The translations under genes were made by a program, and so were the position numbers. Source: Raffaelea ambrosiae (Eukaryota; Ascomycota; Sordariomycetes; Ophiostomatales; Ophiostomataceae). From it: a stretch of DNA of 64,000 bases. How positions within the stretch are numbered: position 1 is the first letter of the stretch; each line of letters starts with the position of its first letter. The stretch spans positions 3,621,869 through 3,685,868 of the forward strand of contig PCDI01000001.1 of assembly GCA_002778195.1 (NCBI GenBank), given 5' to 3'. The notes under the pieces were generated by a model that made no database searches, had not been told where the DNA came from, and saw nothing but the letters and a program-made list of their open reading frames with translations. Below are positions 1 through 10,773 of the stretch, one piece after another.

Positions 1-493
1 CCTGGTCCACGCGAATGTTGCGTGTCTCCTGCGTCTCGCCAATCTTGGCCTCCAGCACCAGCTTTCCCTTGTATTCCAGCTGCCACTCGACGCGCGTGCC
101 CGGTGTGCGCAGCGCCGACTCGTCTGTCGTCCAGAGGGCACCGTCGAGGCCCAGCAGCAGCTCGTCGCCACCGCCCAAGCCAGCGTCAGCCACAGCCGCC
201 GCGCTGGGCCCGTGCAGCTGCACGCGGATTTGGCCCTTGGCGCGGCGCAGACGGGTGTCGGGTTCGGCCAGCAGAAACGCCAGCGACCGCTTCACGGAAT
301 TGTACGGCCAGACGATGGTGACCTCGCCGCGGACGGCACGTGTTGGCTGGTCGGCCATGTCGGGGCGGAGCTGCGCGATGGGTGTGATGGTAGCCGCCGA
401 GGCAAGAGACGGGATAGTATTGGCCGAGTCGGCCGCAACGGCAGCGGCACCAGAGTCGCCATTGCTGCGGTCGCCACCAATGGTGGTCACCAT
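1..493 (-). CDS. Telomere end-binding (Telo_bind/POT1-like) domain protein, N-terminal part, cut by window edge
   Basis: The minus strand is open from an ATG at 493 (GCC before ATG, a good context) to the left edge, giving about 164 residues of an incomplete protein. After a Ala/Ser/Asp-rich leader of about 40 residues it reads ITPIAQLRP, then GEVTIVWPYNSVKRSLAFLL, LAEPDTRLRRAKGQ, and GGGDELLLGLDGALW. This OB-fold-like pattern resembles the fungal Telo_bind domain (POT1/Cdc13 single-stranded telomere DNA binding). Expected role by family: binding G-rich telomeric overhang in the nucleus. Seen: frame and motif; inferred: function. The C-terminal part lies outside the window, so the full domain order cannot be judged. 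It is divergent from the monooxygenase gene at 1365. Confidence 0.6.
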   Translation of the reverse strand, partial: MVTTIGGDRSNGDSGAAAVAADSANTIPSLASAATITPIAQLRPDMADQPTRAVRGEVTIVWPYNSVKRSLAFLLAEPDTRLRRAKGQIRVQLHGPSAAAVADAGLGGGDELLLGLDGALWTTDESALRTPGTRVEWQLEYKGKLVLEAKIGETQETRNIRVDQ

Positions 494-1364
494 GGCGTCG
501 TTGTCGTATAGGTGGAGGGGGCAAGAAAGCGCGCAGTGTGTCGTCGGGATGTCGGTGCGAAAGAATGCCAAAGTCAAAGTGAAGCTGAGAAACAAACAAG
601 GCGGTCGACGCGCCGCATCGTCTGCAGGCAAGAGAGGAGCTGTTTGTTGCTGTTTTTTGGAGCGTAGTATCGTCGGAGGGGTTTCGCCTGTTGTCCAGGT
701 CGGCTGGGGCTCGCCGTGCGCCGTTGGTGGTGGTGTTGCACGCTGCTGTTTGCGACTGTGAATGTTTGTTTGCCGGGCGTCAAGCCAAATTCACGGGACC
801 AGCCAATCTGAGTGGTGCCAGTGCGAACCACTAATTAGCTACTATGTACCCAGTGACAGCTCTGCTTCGCGATGAAGCTCTCTGTGCTGTTCTACAGCGC
901 TAGTCCAACATGGGAAGGCGGTGAAACAGCCGGTGCGGCAGAAAATGGGTCCCTCACTTCGCGGGAATCACCTCATCGGGATCGGGCCAAACGGTGATAA
1001 GACCAGTTTTTCCACTGCCATGGGTACTAAAGACGGACTCTTCCGGCGCAAGCCACGTCGTACGAGGCCACCTTCCTGTCTGTCTGTTTCCTCGACACCC
1101 AGGAGCATTAGGAGCCGGTTTATGGGCACGACGGGGACCGCTGGCCGTTGAAGAGTCTAGGCACTGCCTCAATTTCGTGTGTTTTTTGATAGTAGTCTCG
1201 ACTCTCTGTGCCTCTTTGTTTCTTTGACTGCTGCTGTCTTAGTATCATTCTCGGCTGGTTCTCGGTTGATCCACACACACGACGAAAATAAAACCCCCCC
1301 GATTTCCTGCTCGCGTCCTACCCCTCGAAGTCCCCCCCCCCCCCCCCGAGTCCTCCTTCTCACC
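494..1364. other. Shared upstream region of telomere-binding gene and FMO gene
   Basis: This 871-nt divergent spacer shows no coding pattern that I trust. Its right end is a pyrimidine-rich leader with a run of 16 C (1332-1347) just before the FMO start. The FMO frame stays open upstream to about 1179, but contains no ATG there. Confidence 0.5.
1332..1347. repeat. Poly-C run in the FMO leader
   Basis: Sixteen consecutive C residues end 17 nt before the FMO ATG, probably within the 5' leader. Confidence 0.9.
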
Positions 1365-2897
1365 ATGGCTTCCCCCAAGTTTGCCGTTCGCAGTGTCGCC
1401 ATCATTGGCGGCGGGCCCTGCGGCCTTGCGGCGGCCAAGTACCTCAAGGCCCAGGGCACCTTCGAGCGCATTGTCGTTTACGAGCAGAAGTCGGAGGTCG
1501 GCGGTGTCTGGAACCACAGCGCAGAGCCGACGCCCACCGACCACATTCCGCAGGAGAGCCCGTTCTGCCCGCCCGACCCGCCCATCCGTGGTGACGGCGA
1601 TGCCCCCGTCTTCCCGACGCCCATGTACGATTCCATGTTCACCAACATCCCCCACCACCTCATGGGATACTCCGACCTGTCCTTTACCTCCCTCTACGAT
1701 AGCGACGGCGCCCGGGAGCGGAAAGAGGGGCCTCTCACCATCTTCCCGCGGCGGCAGCTCGTCCAAGAGTACCTCGAGCTCTACTCGCAAGACATCCGCA
1801 GCCTGATCCGTTTCAGCACTAAGGTCGACGACGTGCGCCTGTTGCGTAGCAGCACGGGTGCTGGCGGTGAGCCCAAGGACCGCTGGGAGGTGCGTGTGAC
1901 GGACACCCGCGACCAGGGCACGACGGTCGAGACGTTCGATGCGCTCATCGTGGCCTCGGGCCACTACGACACGGCGTTCGTGCCCGGCATTCCACACATT
2001 GGCGAGTTTGACAAGGCCCACCCGGGGATCATCATGCACTCGAAGCGGTACCGCAACCCGGAGCCGTTTACCAACAAGCGGGTCATGGTGGTGGGCAATT
2101 CGGCGTCGGGCGTCGACATTGCACTGCAGATCAACAGCACGTGCCGGCGGTCCCTGTACTTGTCGGTGCGGTCGCCGACGCCGCCGGAATACCTGGACCG
2201 TATCAAGGAGTGCGAGGAGGTGGGCGAGATCAAGGAGTTTGTGCCAGAGAAGCGGGGCGTGCGGCTGCTCGACGGCCGGCTCATCAAGGACCTGGACGCG
2301 ATTGTCTTCTGCACGGGGTTTCTGTTCAGCCTGCCCTTCCTCGAAAGGGAGAAGCACTTCATCAAGGTGGCCAACGTGGGGGCCGCCGCGGCCACGGCCG
2401 GGGGCGACGCCCTCGACTCGCTCCTGACCGACGGCCGGCGTGTCTTTGGTCTCTACAAGGACCTGTTCCTGATCGACCATCCGACGCTGGCCTTCGTCGG
2501 CCTGCCCGTCAAGGTCGTGCCCTTCCCGCTGGCCGAGACCCAGAGCGCCATCGTGGCGCGGGTGTGGGCCAACACGCTGCCGCTGCCCTCACCGGCCGCG
2601 ATGCACCAGTGGGAGACGGACGCCGAGAAGGAGCGCGGCGCGGCTTTCCACGTCTGGCCGTTCCGCGCCGAGGGCACGTACATCAACGACACCTACAAGG
2701 AGATTATGGAAAGCGAGACGGCACGCCCAGGCAAGGAGCCGCCGCTGTGGAATGCGGAGCGGCTGTGGGAGCGAATCATCTCGGCGGATGCGCGCGGCAC
2801 GTTCGAGGACACGGGCAAGACGGCGACGACGCTGAAGGAGCTGGGATACGTCTGGGACGGCAAGGAGCCCGAAGCAATCAAGGTGCCCTGGTTATGA
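1365..2897 (+). CDS. Flavin-containing monooxygenase (FMO family)
   Basis: Single-exon gene of 510 residues. The start at 1365 sits in CACCATGGC, an ideal context, directly before the first Rossmann strand. Residues 11-20 carry the FAD motif GxGxxG (IIGGGPCG), followed by a second-strand acidic end near VVYEQKSEVGGVW. Around residue 219 is the FMO-like PGxxxHSxxYR element (HPGIIMHSKRYR), and near 240 the NADPH motif GNSASG. Near 316 FCTGFLFS matches the C-terminal FMO pattern. Family role: NADPH- and O2-dependent oxygenation of soft nucleophiles (thiols, amines), in the cytosol or on the ER. The substrate cannot be told. No signal peptide or C-terminal membrane anchor is visible, which fits yeast Fmo1-type enzymes rather than mammalian FMOs. 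Confidence 0.88.
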   Translation: MASPKFAVRSVAIIGGGPCGLAAAKYLKAQGTFERIVVYEQKSEVGGVWNHSAEPTPTDHIPQESPFCPPDPPIRGDGDAPVFPTPMYDSMFTNIPHHLMGYSDLSFTSLYDSDGARERKEGPLTIFPRRQLVQEYLELYSQDIRSLIRFSTKVDDVRLLRSSTGAGGEPKDRWEVRVTDTRDQGTTVETFDALIVASGHYDTAFVPGIPHIGEFDKAHPGIIMHSKRYRNPEPFTNKRVMVVGNSASGVDIALQINSTCRRSLYLSVRSPTPPEYLDRIKECEEVGEIKEFVPEKRGVRLLDGRLIKDLDAIVFCTGFLFSLPFLEREKHFIKVANVGAAAATAGGDALDSLLTDGRRVFGLYKDLFLIDHPTLAFVGLPVKVVPFPLAETQSAIVARVWANTLPLPSPAAMHQWETDAEKERGAAFHVWPFRAEGTYINDTYKEIMESETARPGKEPPLWNAERLWERIISADARGTFEDTGKTATTLKELGYVWDGKEPEAIKVPWL

Positions 2898-2950
2898 AGA
2901 CTTGACCATCCATGGAAAAGACGACGATCTATTCTTTTTTTAATTGTATT

Positions 2951-2977
2951 CCCCCCCCCCCCCCCCCCCCCCCCCCC
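2951..2977. repeat. 27-nt poly-C run after the FMO gene
   Basis: Twenty-seven consecutive C residues start 53 nt after the FMO stop, probably in its 3' untranslated region. The complementary G run could form quadruplex structures. Runs this long are also prone to length error in assemblies. Confidence 0.9.
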
Positions 2978-3412
2978 TCACGATGGAATGGGCGAGCATG
3001 TGGTAGCGTGAAGTTACGGGATAGAAAGCATAGAGTAGACACATCTTTGGGATATATACTGTGGACATAGATTGAACTGGAACTGGATCTGGCATAGAAG
3101 ACCGGCAAGATAGTCGATCTGCAGGATAGACAAGCCACATTCGCGAGCTCGTAAGAGATGCACGTAAAACTAGCCCGCTACTTACCGCATCTGCGTGGCG
3201 GCAAATACCGCCTGCTGCACGGACACGCACGCTGGCACCCTATCAGCCAGACCGCACAGGGTCCTGTGCACATGGGCGTGGGCGACCAAACACGGCACGG
3301 AATTTCGCAACAAGCCCACAGCCGATGCTCGACCGATTCTCCCAGATAGCAATGGGATGCGATAGCATAGGGGGGGACGAATGCTAGTTAGTGTGTGGGC
3401 TCGCAGTTAGTT

Positions 3413-3418
3413 TGACTC
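3413..3418 (+). promoter_or_regulatory. Possible Gcn4/CPC1-type site (TGACTC)
   Basis: TGACTC is the core recognised by Gcn4/CPC1 bZIP factors that activate amino-acid genes. It lies about 760 nt upstream of an aromatic aminotransferase, a plausible target. A single hexamer this far away is weak evidence and may be chance. Confidence 0.2.
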
Positions 3419-4116
3419 GTATGTAAGTCCATAACATACATAGTACCATGAGGGCAGGCAAGCACCGCAAGCTAACAATGGCCCAGGGAAACAAACGAAG
3501 AAGGCGGTCCAAGAAGGAAACGGAAGGCGCCACCCACTTCAGGGATCCATCGCTGCGGGCAGGTCGCTGTGTGGGTGGGCCCCCACCGGTTCCGGCTAGG
3601 CGGTGGTCCCTATTGGCTCGGCCACGGCATTTCGTCGTTTCGTCGCCGCCTGTCGTTATCAGTTGGGGTTTTTGGAGCCACCGGCAGCGCCGCTTGGTCA
3701 GAGGACCACTTTCCTCCTCGTCCACAATGTCCAATTCTTGCAGCTGTGTTAGTACTTACGGTGTAGTATCTTTCGCTGGTCGTCAGGCATAGGACGCAGC
3801 GCTGGCACCCCCGGGCCCCTTTGGACTTGCTTAGGCCCCGATTCCGCAATCCTTGCTGTGCTTCGTCTGGGGTTCAGTTTTGTTTTCCCCAGTATCCTGG
3901 CCAAGACTCGTCTTTCTTTATCTTTTCTAGATCTGGATCTGCTTCTTTGCTTTTCCCTTGATTTTTTTTTTTAAACAGGGCCGTTCATTGTCTTGCACAC
4001 TGCGTACTCAGCGCGCGTGGTTACTTGCCTTCTTCCACGGTTGCGCTTGCCTGTTTCAGCAAAGGTTGATTTCTAATATCAACTCCGTCCGCACAACCTT
4101 ATCACAACTGCTTCCG

Positions 4117-4143
4117 CACACACATACGCACACACACACACAA
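4117..4143. repeat. CA microsatellite in aminotransferase leader
   Basis: An alternating CA/CACG tract lies 35-60 nt upstream of the start codon at 4179. Confidence 0.85.
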
Positions 4144-4178
4144 TTCACAACCCGATCACGTCTTCAACTCTGCCCGCC

Positions 4179-6404
4179 ATGGATTTCTCTGTCGACTCTC
4201 TCGTCGGCTCCGTCACCAGCGACGTCATGGAGCCGCCGCCGTGCGAGTCGGTGCCGGCCGCCTTTGACAAGCCCGAGCCGCTCGATCTGTCTCACCTCTA
4301 CTCCGAGGCCACCAAGCAGCGCATTCCCAGCAAGATGAAGGAGGCCTACAAGTTCTTCCTGATCCCGGGTATCGGCAACCTGGCCGGCGGTGCGTAGCCG
4401 TCCTCTGTTCACTCATCAAAACTTCCCTTTCCTCTCCCTCTAATGCACACTCCTAGGCCTGCCAAACGTCCAGTTCTTCCCCTACGATACCCTCGAGGCC
4501 CAGATCGCCAAGCCCGAGCGCTGGACGCCGTCGGCCGCTGCCGATCCGAGTGCCGAGACCGTCGATGCCGTCACCGGCAGTCTGTCGGCCCTCAAGGTGT
4601 CCTCGTCAGACAAGGGTCCGGCCGACCGCATGGCTCCGGCCCACCTCCTCGTCCCCAAGTCGGCCGAGCTGGCCGCCACCCCGGACAAGAAGATTGACCT
4701 TGCCACCGCCCTGCAGTACGGCACCGCCGAGGGCTACCCACCGCTGGTTGCCTTCATCCGTGAGTTTGTCCGCGAGCATCTGCACACCGGGGTGCCCTAC
4801 AAGGGCGGCCCCGAGGTCATCCTCACCGTCGGCTCCACCGACGGCTTCTCCAAGACGCTCGAGCTGTTTGTCAACAACTGGAGCCCGGCTCGCAACGACA
4901 TCACCGAGCGGCCCGGCATTCTGTGCGAGACCTTTGTCTACGGCAACGTCCTGAGCCAGGCCGCGCCACGCGGCGTCCAGCCGGTGCCCGTCGCCGCCGA
5001 TGAGGCCGGTATGTTTGCCTACGGACCCGGCGGTCTCGAGGACGTGCTGGCCAACTGGGATCCCAGCAAGGGTCTCCGGCCGCATCTGATGTACACCGTG
5101 ACGTGAGTTTTCACTTTTTTTTTTTTTTTTGCTCGGGTTTCAAGAGTCCGAATTTCTCGTTTTCCATGCCTGACACTTGTCCCTTGTTGCTCTTGTCTGA
5201 CACCCTGCGACCTAGGATGGGCCACAACCCGACTGGCATCGTCCTCGGCGTCAAGCGCCGCAAGGAGATCTACGCCGTGTGCAGCCGCTTCGACGTCATC
5301 ATCGTTGAAGACGACCCGTACTGGTACCTGCAATTCCCCTCGGCCGCGTATGCCGAGGCCGAGTCGCGCAACCAGCCACCACCCACAGAGACCGCCCTGG
5401 ACGTCGAGCCGCCTGTGCATTCCTCCGGCTATGCCTTCCTCGACTCGCTCGTGCCGTCCTTTTTGCAGTTTGACACCGACGGCCGTGTCGTCCGCCTCGA
5501 CACCTTTTCCAAGACGGTCGCGCCTGGCTGCCGTCTCGGCTGGATCACGGCCCAGCCCGCCCTCATTGAGCGCTTCACCCGCATTACCGAGACCAGCACG
5601 CAGCAGCCGTCTGGCTTTGTGCAGTCGCTCATTGTCGAGCTGCTCAAGGGGCCTCTGCCGGCAGTGGACAAGGAGGAGGGTGCTGCTGCTGCTACTCCGA
5701 TATCCCGTCTGGCTCAGCTGGGCCAGCTGACCTATGCGTCCCGGACCTCCAACAAGAACAAGAAGACCGCTGGCTCCTTTGACGGCTGGCAGACCGACGG
5801 CTGGGTGCGCTGGCTCGAGGGTCTGCGCGGCGAGTACGAGCGGCGCATGGTCCACATGTGCACCGTCCTCGACGAGGGCTCCTTCCAGCTCAAGCAGGGC
5901 ACACCCGTGCGGCCGTCAGACGCCGACTGGGGTGTCATCACCAAGACGAAGCTGTTCTCGTTTGACTGGCCGCGTGGCGGCATGTTCATCTGGATGCGCG
6001 TGCACTTCGAGGCGCACCCGCTGTGGCAGGCGCCCCGTCCGGGCAAGGCCGGCAAGGAGGGTGCCGTATTTGACGGCCCGACGTTCAACCTGGCGATGAT
6101 GATTCATCTGACCAGCAAGCCATATCTGGTCCTGATCAGCCCTGGAACCATGTTCAGCGCGACCGACGAGATCCGCAGCAAGTTCGGCTGGGCGTACTTC
6201 CGGCTGTGCTTTGCCGCCGAGTCGGACGAGAACATTGACCTGTGCTCCAAGCGGCTGGTGGCGGGCATCCAGAGATTCTGGAAGTTCAGGAAACCCGAGG
6301 AACTCGAGGGGGTCCTGGAGAGCGAGCCGGCTGCCATGGCTGATGCAACCGCAGCCCAGGAGGCTGGCGAGCTTGGCAACCTGGGTCCGTGGCTCGGTTG
6401 CTAG
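4179..6404 (+). CDS. Aromatic amino acid aminotransferase (Aro8-like, PLP-dependent fold type I)
   Basis: Three exons, 4179-4389, 4457-5102 and 5216-6404, give 681 residues; both introns have GTGNGT donors and TAG acceptors and restore one frame. Motifs: PNVQFFPYDTLEAQI near the N-terminus, LQYGTAEGYPPLV, LTVGSTDGFSKTLEL, MGHNPTG (287-293), VEDDPYWYLQF, and FSKTVAPGCRLGW with the Schiff-base Lys at about 385. Family role: 2-oxoglutarate-dependent transamination of aromatic amino acids (and in fungi 2-aminoadipate or kynurenine), in cytosol or mitochondria. It is longer than yeast Aro8 because of insertions around residues 340-370 and 430-475 (a PLP-distal, low-complexity segment with KEEGAAAAT). 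The start is the first ATG after a typical CA-rich leader (CCATGG context). Confidence 0.88.
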
Positions 6405-7267
6405 ACGTCTCCCTAGACCAATGGTGCGAAAAGCGTCGGGTTTAGATAGGGGCGTTTGCACTGGTGTTCTTTTGAGGGGGTTGAGGCAGGGTGGTCTAGA
6501 CTGAACGGCGCACACTTTCCCTAATGGAGACGACCAAGACATGGCGATGTCCACTGGAGTGAGAGAATGGCGCATGAGGGAAGATGGCGACATACGAAGT
6601 TATGAAGGCAAAAGAAGACGAGAAGGGGGGGCAAATAGTGAGAAGGTGAGGTATATTATGACCAAAGAGAAAAGAGAAATAGTGTGGGAAGGGGGGATTG
6701 TCTGATCTTTAAATCGTGCGATCTGGCTGCTATTTTGTTTCTTTTGTGTGTGCTTAAGTTTTTTTTTTTGCCAGTCATTTGTCCCAGCATATAACGAAAT
6801 CCTCTGCATGTTTAGTATCTTTTGTAGCTGCTGCCTTGCTCGCCTGTCATGGTAAACCGTTATGGTGCCCCGTTATTATCAATTTTTGGCTTGGGAGTTT
6901 GGCCTGTGAGGGGGACCGTTATGGCAAACTGTAAGGCTTTTGAAATATCTTGGTTGCCAGTGAGGGGCTCGTCTGATGCCACCATTTTCGGACGAAATGA
7001 CGAAATGACGAAAACTGGACCACATCAAAAGGAAGCCTGCTCCAAAGTCCAGACACACAACTTGACAAATGCATGTTAGTGTTGTGGTGTTTTTAGACGT
7101 TGCCTTGGTACATATTCTAACAACAGGAACAATGTTTCTGTTTACTGAAAAAGGAGAGATGTAACATGAAAATGAAAATGAAGACAAAACTTGTCCAATG
7201 CAAGAAAAATAAAAGGCAGCAAAGAAAAGTGTGATACCACAAGTTGAGGACCCCCGAATTTTTATCT
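6405..7267. other. Convergent spacer between aminotransferase and methyltransferase
   Basis: About 860 nt, AT-rich, holding the two 3' ends. No coding pattern or RNA gene seen. Confidence 0.5.
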
Positions 7268-8342
7268 TTAAGCCTTCAATGGCTTGCGCAGCTCTCCCCA
7301 CACATGGGGAAGCACATTCCACGGCTGCTGGTCTTCCCCCAGATCGTCAATGTTCTCCCATTCTCCGGCGTTCGCGATAATCGACCGGATATCCTTTGTC
7401 AGCAGGCAGCCTCCGACCAGGCGATACCAGAGAGGATTCCAAAGGTCTGGATGTGTTAGTGAGAGTAGTGAAATGAGAGGGAAAAAAAAAAGAGACTCTA
7501 TGCAAAAATACACCCCCAAAGAAGGGATACTTCACGCACACTGCACGATGGCCGTCAATGTATCCTCGTTCCGGTGGTGCTCCCAAAAGATCAGCCGTCC
7601 ACCTGGCTGGAGCAGCTGGTACAACATCTTTGCCGTGGCCGCCGCGTCCGGCACCGAGCAGAGCACCTGGATGCTCACAATGGTGTCCACGCTCTCGGCG
7701 ACGATGCCGTGGCGCTCCAGTACGCCAGCATCGGCCACAGAGCCGATGACCGGCTCGTACACGTCATCCAGGCCCGATGCGTGCATCTGCTTCTCAATGT
7801 CGGCCGTGAACAGAGGATTGCTCTCGACGCCGACGATGCGGGTCACCTTGGCGTGGTCGAAATGCGAAAGCTGGTTGCCCAAGCCGGGGCCAAGCTCGAG
7901 GACCACGCCGCTGGCGAGAGACACAAGTCGGGGGACGGCGCTGGTTGCCTCAAACGCCACAAAATTGACACCTGTTGTGGACGTTGATGGAACATGGCAT
8001 GGTCAGGAAAGATAGTCACAATACAAAGGACATGGAATATTGGTCGGGATGGCTTTGGTGCGAACTTAGCGCTTTGAGCCATCTATAGAACTCTGCATCT
8101 TGGAGTCCACGAAAGTCCAGGAGAGCCCGGATGCCACCAGTGCGGACTGCTTCCCTGGCACTTTGCAAGAGTGCTACAGGACGTTGACAACAGAGTAAAA
8201 AAAAGAAGAGGTAGTCAGCGAATCGATTTCTCCGTAGTTCGATGGGGGGGAAATTCCCGGGATACTCACTCCAAAGACCAAAGGCGACGGGCTGCCATGG
8301 GCCTATGTAAAATTCAAAGCGTTCTTTGATATGCCAGGCCAT
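7268..8342 (-). CDS. Class I SAM-dependent methyltransferase (METTL7-like small methyltransferase)
   Basis: Four exons on the minus strand, 8342-8270, 8173-8066, 7971-7540 and 7446-7268, join to 263 residues. The SAM-binding motif I is VLELGPGLG at residues 84-92, followed by VGVESNPLF (acidic motif II), VDTIVSIQVLCSV (motif IV region) and LLQPGGRLIFWEH (motif V/VI). The tail NPLWYRLVGGCLLTKD resembles the METTL7-like group, which methylates small molecules or thiols at membranes; the N-terminal hydrophobic anchor of that group is weak here. Substrate unknown. The boundary of intron 2 (8065-7972) is the least certain: it uses a GTTCGC donor, chosen because it alone keeps the frame with the good CAACAG acceptor. 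Confidence 0.75.
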
Positions 8343-9231
8343 GGTGACGAGTGTTCGATTGGTCTGGTGCAAAAAAAAAAAAAAATGAAAACAAAATAGA
8401 ACGGCCTACAGATTCTCACGAGCCCGCAGCGGAATTGGGAATAGCAAGGAGAAGAAGAAAGAAGAGGAGGGTGGGCATAATAATGGGATGCGCGTGGACA
8501 TGCTTTTTTATATACGGATCAGATCACTGACACGGGGAGATACCCATGCTCTAGCCCTGGAACGGGGTATTATTGCCCGGCTTACGGTCCAAAGGACTTG
8601 GAGCGCGGTAGGGCAAGCCTTTTTCATAGCGGCCTGCGTATCGGGGGCTGTGATGCGAGTTTACAAGAGACAAGGCTTGCCCTAGATTGGTTGTCTGCAT
8701 CGTCACAGCACACGCGCATTCTGCGGCAGACAAGCACAACGAGAGGAAGCAGTCACAAATCATACAGAGACATAGAACACAGGGACACACACATACTACA
8801 CACATACCACACCCATTGCCCCTTTCTCTTCACAAAACCACCTCGCAAAGACCACTTCACATGGACACAGCCAGATTTGTAGTTGACAGTTTCCCATTTT
8901 TTGGTATTTTAGGGTTGTAGCAATCCTACTTTTTTTTTCCCCAGGCCCACACACGTAACAGCCTTGGACGAGAACGTGTGTGTAAGAATCTCTCCCCGAG
9001 ATGGCGCCCTCCTTCCTTTGGAATAAAGAGTATATGAGTTAACAAGAAAACACACAACAAGTTGAACACGCCCCGTCTTCCCTCCCCAGTCTGTGTTCTA
9101 CCGCGAGGGTTTCACCATGCCTTACGCGCGAAATCTCCCCTCCCTCACCGGGACGAAGATCCGCAGAGTGAAATTTTTCTTTCTTTCCCTCTTCCCCCAT
9201 AAATTTTCATTTTGCCAGGTCATCCCTTCCC
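8343..9231. other. Methyltransferase promoter and uL4 3' region
   Basis: About 890 nt. A poly-A run at 8368-8383 lies in the methyltransferase leader. A long CA-rich tract (about 8760-8870) follows. No gene seen. Confidence 0.5.
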
Positions 9232-10347
9232 TTACACAACCTCGTGCAGGATGGTGGTGAACTTGGAAGGAACGCGGACCGGCTTCTCGGTGTTGAGCTT
9301 CTGGCCGCCGATCTGCTCCTTGATAAAGGTAGCAGCGTAGGGGTTCATCCGCAGCAGGACCTGCTTGTTCTTGAGCGGGTTCTTCTTGAGGACGGCGCCG
9401 CGCTTGGTGCGGGCCGAGCCCTTGGGGCCGTTGAGGACGCTCTGGATTTCGGAGCTGTTGATCAGGCGGGTCAGGTCGGCGTTGGCCACCAGGTTGGACG
9501 GCAGGAGGAAGTCCTTCTTGAGGGCGGACGGCTCGGTGGTGGAGCCGTAGATCTTGTCGAGGGCGGCGAACGCGGACGAGGTCCAGATGATGAAGCGGCC
9601 CAGGTGGCCACCGGGGGCCAGCTGCAGCAGGTTCAGGGCGTAGACCGAGGTGGCCTCAACGCCGGGAATGTTGCGGAAGCCGCGGACGAGCTCCTTGCCG
9701 TCGACCTCGGGGTCGTAGATGACAAGCGGGCCACGGCGCTGGCGGTAGCGGCGGCCACGGAGCTTGCCCTTGCCGGCGCGCAGCTTCTTGGTGTTCTTGA
9801 CCTTGCTCAGCTCCGGACCGGCACCAACCGCCTCGAGCAGGCTGACGGCACCGGCCGTCTTGCTGGCGACCGAAAAGGCAGCCGAGTCGATGACCAGTGG
9901 CACCTCGGGGACCTGCGAGATCTTGTGGCCGCGGGCCAGCAGCAGGGGAGCGGCGGCCGAGGCAGCAACAGCAGAGGCCGTAGCGAAGCGCTTCTGGCCC
10001 TGGTTGACCTTGATGTGCCACTTGCGCCAGACCTTGGTGGGGGCGAACATGCGACCGGAACGGCACATGTTGCCGAACGCAGCCTGGCCGGCACGGTGGG
10101 TACCGCCACCCGAGACACGCGGAATACGGGCCACGGCACGACCGGTACCCCAGGACTCGGCAGAGGTCTGGTGGCCGGCCTTCTCGCTGACGGCGTACGG
10201 CTGGCGCTTGTTCTTGGCCATGCCGGTGTGCACCTGCTGGACAATGTCGGGGCGGATCGGGCTCAGGAACACCGCCGGGATCGGGTGCGAGGCGCTGCTG
10301 GCCTTGCCATCAGCGCCGTGGATCGTGACTGTCGGACGGGAGGCCAT
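9232..10347 (-). CDS. rpl4: 60S ribosomal protein uL4 (L4/L1)
   Basis: One uninterrupted coding exon of 371 residues, from an ATG at 10347. The sequence has the uL4 landmarks: MASRPTVTIHGADG start, PIPAVFLSPIRPDIVQQVH, the internal basic loop GTGRAVARIPRVSGGGTHRAG that enters the exit tunnel, FGNMCRSGRMFAPTKVWRKW, and a Lys-rich C-terminal extension (KKNPLKNKQVLLRMNPYA). Role: structural protein of the large ribosomal subunit, lining the polypeptide exit tunnel. Codon use is strongly biased toward C/G-ending codons, as in highly expressed genes. A GTGAGT donor at 10520 and a TTACAG acceptor at 10453 suggest an intron in the 5' leader. Confidence 0.97.
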   Translation of the reverse strand: MASRPTVTIHGADGKASSASHPIPAVFLSPIRPDIVQQVHTGMAKNKRQPYAVSEKAGHQTSAESWGTGRAVARIPRVSGGGTHRAGQAAFGNMCRSGRMFAPTKVWRKWHIKVNQGQKRFATASAVAASAAAPLLLARGHKISQVPEVPLVIDSAAFSVASKTAGAVSLLEAVGAGPELSKVKNTKKLRAGKGKLRGRRYRQRRGPLVIYDPEVDGKELVRGFRNIPGVEATSVYALNLLQLAPGGHLGRFIIWTSSAFAALDKIYGSTTEPSALKKDFLLPSNLVANADLTRLINSSEIQSVLNGPKGSARTKRGAVLKKNPLKNKQVLLRMNPYAATFIKEQIGGQKLNTEKPVRVPSKFTTILHEVV

Positions 10348-10452
10348 TTCGAATGTGTTTTTGGTGTCGAGATCTGGATCAGGATGGGAACGAATGAGTA
10401 TTTTTTTTTTTTTTTGCAACGAATTGACGAGTCGAAGAAACCGTGAGAAGGC

Positions 10453-10520
10453 CTGTAAGAAACCCAGAAAGAAGGAAATTGATCCTCCCTCAAAATATCG
10501 TTCGTTTCGCAAGAACTCAC
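10453..10520 (-). other. Possible 5'-leader intron of uL4
   Basis: On the minus strand AG|GTGAGT at 10520 pairs with a pyrimidine-rich TTTCTTACAG ending at 10453, a 68-nt candidate intron about 105 nt before the ATG. Leader introns are common in fungal ribosomal-protein genes. No transcript data are available. Confidence 0.45.
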
Positions 10521-10773
10521 CTAAAGAATGGCGACTCCGGGGGGGCGATTGGCATTGGGTGAAAAGTTGTCGATACTAGGAGGGAAGAGAAAAAAAAGAG
10601 GCTTCAAAATAAATTTCGACCCAGACGAATTTGGCTGGATAGCCTGTAAATTTCGGCCGGGGTTGGTTTCTCCCACCAAAGAACATTTCGTGCGGTGGAG
10701 CCCTAGCAAACAGTGGGAAAATTGAAAAACACACTAATCCCAGACAGGAAAGCATGGTAGCCCCAACATGACT

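Larger units (their letters stand above)
2898..4178. other. Intergenic region between FMO and aminotransferase
   Basis: About 1.28 kb without a convincing gene. It holds the poly-C run, a TGACTC element at 3413-3418, T-rich stretches (3959-3973) and a CA-rich microsatellite at 4117-4143 that ends shortly before the aminotransferase ATG. The right part is probably the aminotransferase promoter and 5' leader. Confidence 0.5.

Noticed and set aside
15..761. A 248-residue plus-strand frame at the left edge
   Set aside because: It is a shadow of the minus-strand telomere-binding frame and continues into the GC-skewed leader. Its residue content is low-complexity Ser/Pro/Arg.
1179..1364. N-terminal extension of the FMO frame that looks like a signal peptide
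   Set aside because: There is no ATG in the extension, only a GTG at its first codon. The conserved Rossmann start and the CACCATGGC context favour 1365.
1245..2480. 411-residue minus-strand frame opposite the FMO gene
   Set aside because: Antisense shadow created by third-position GC bias of a real gene.
9244..10446. 400-residue plus-strand frame opposite uL4
   Set aside because: Antisense shadow of a conserved ribosomal-protein gene.
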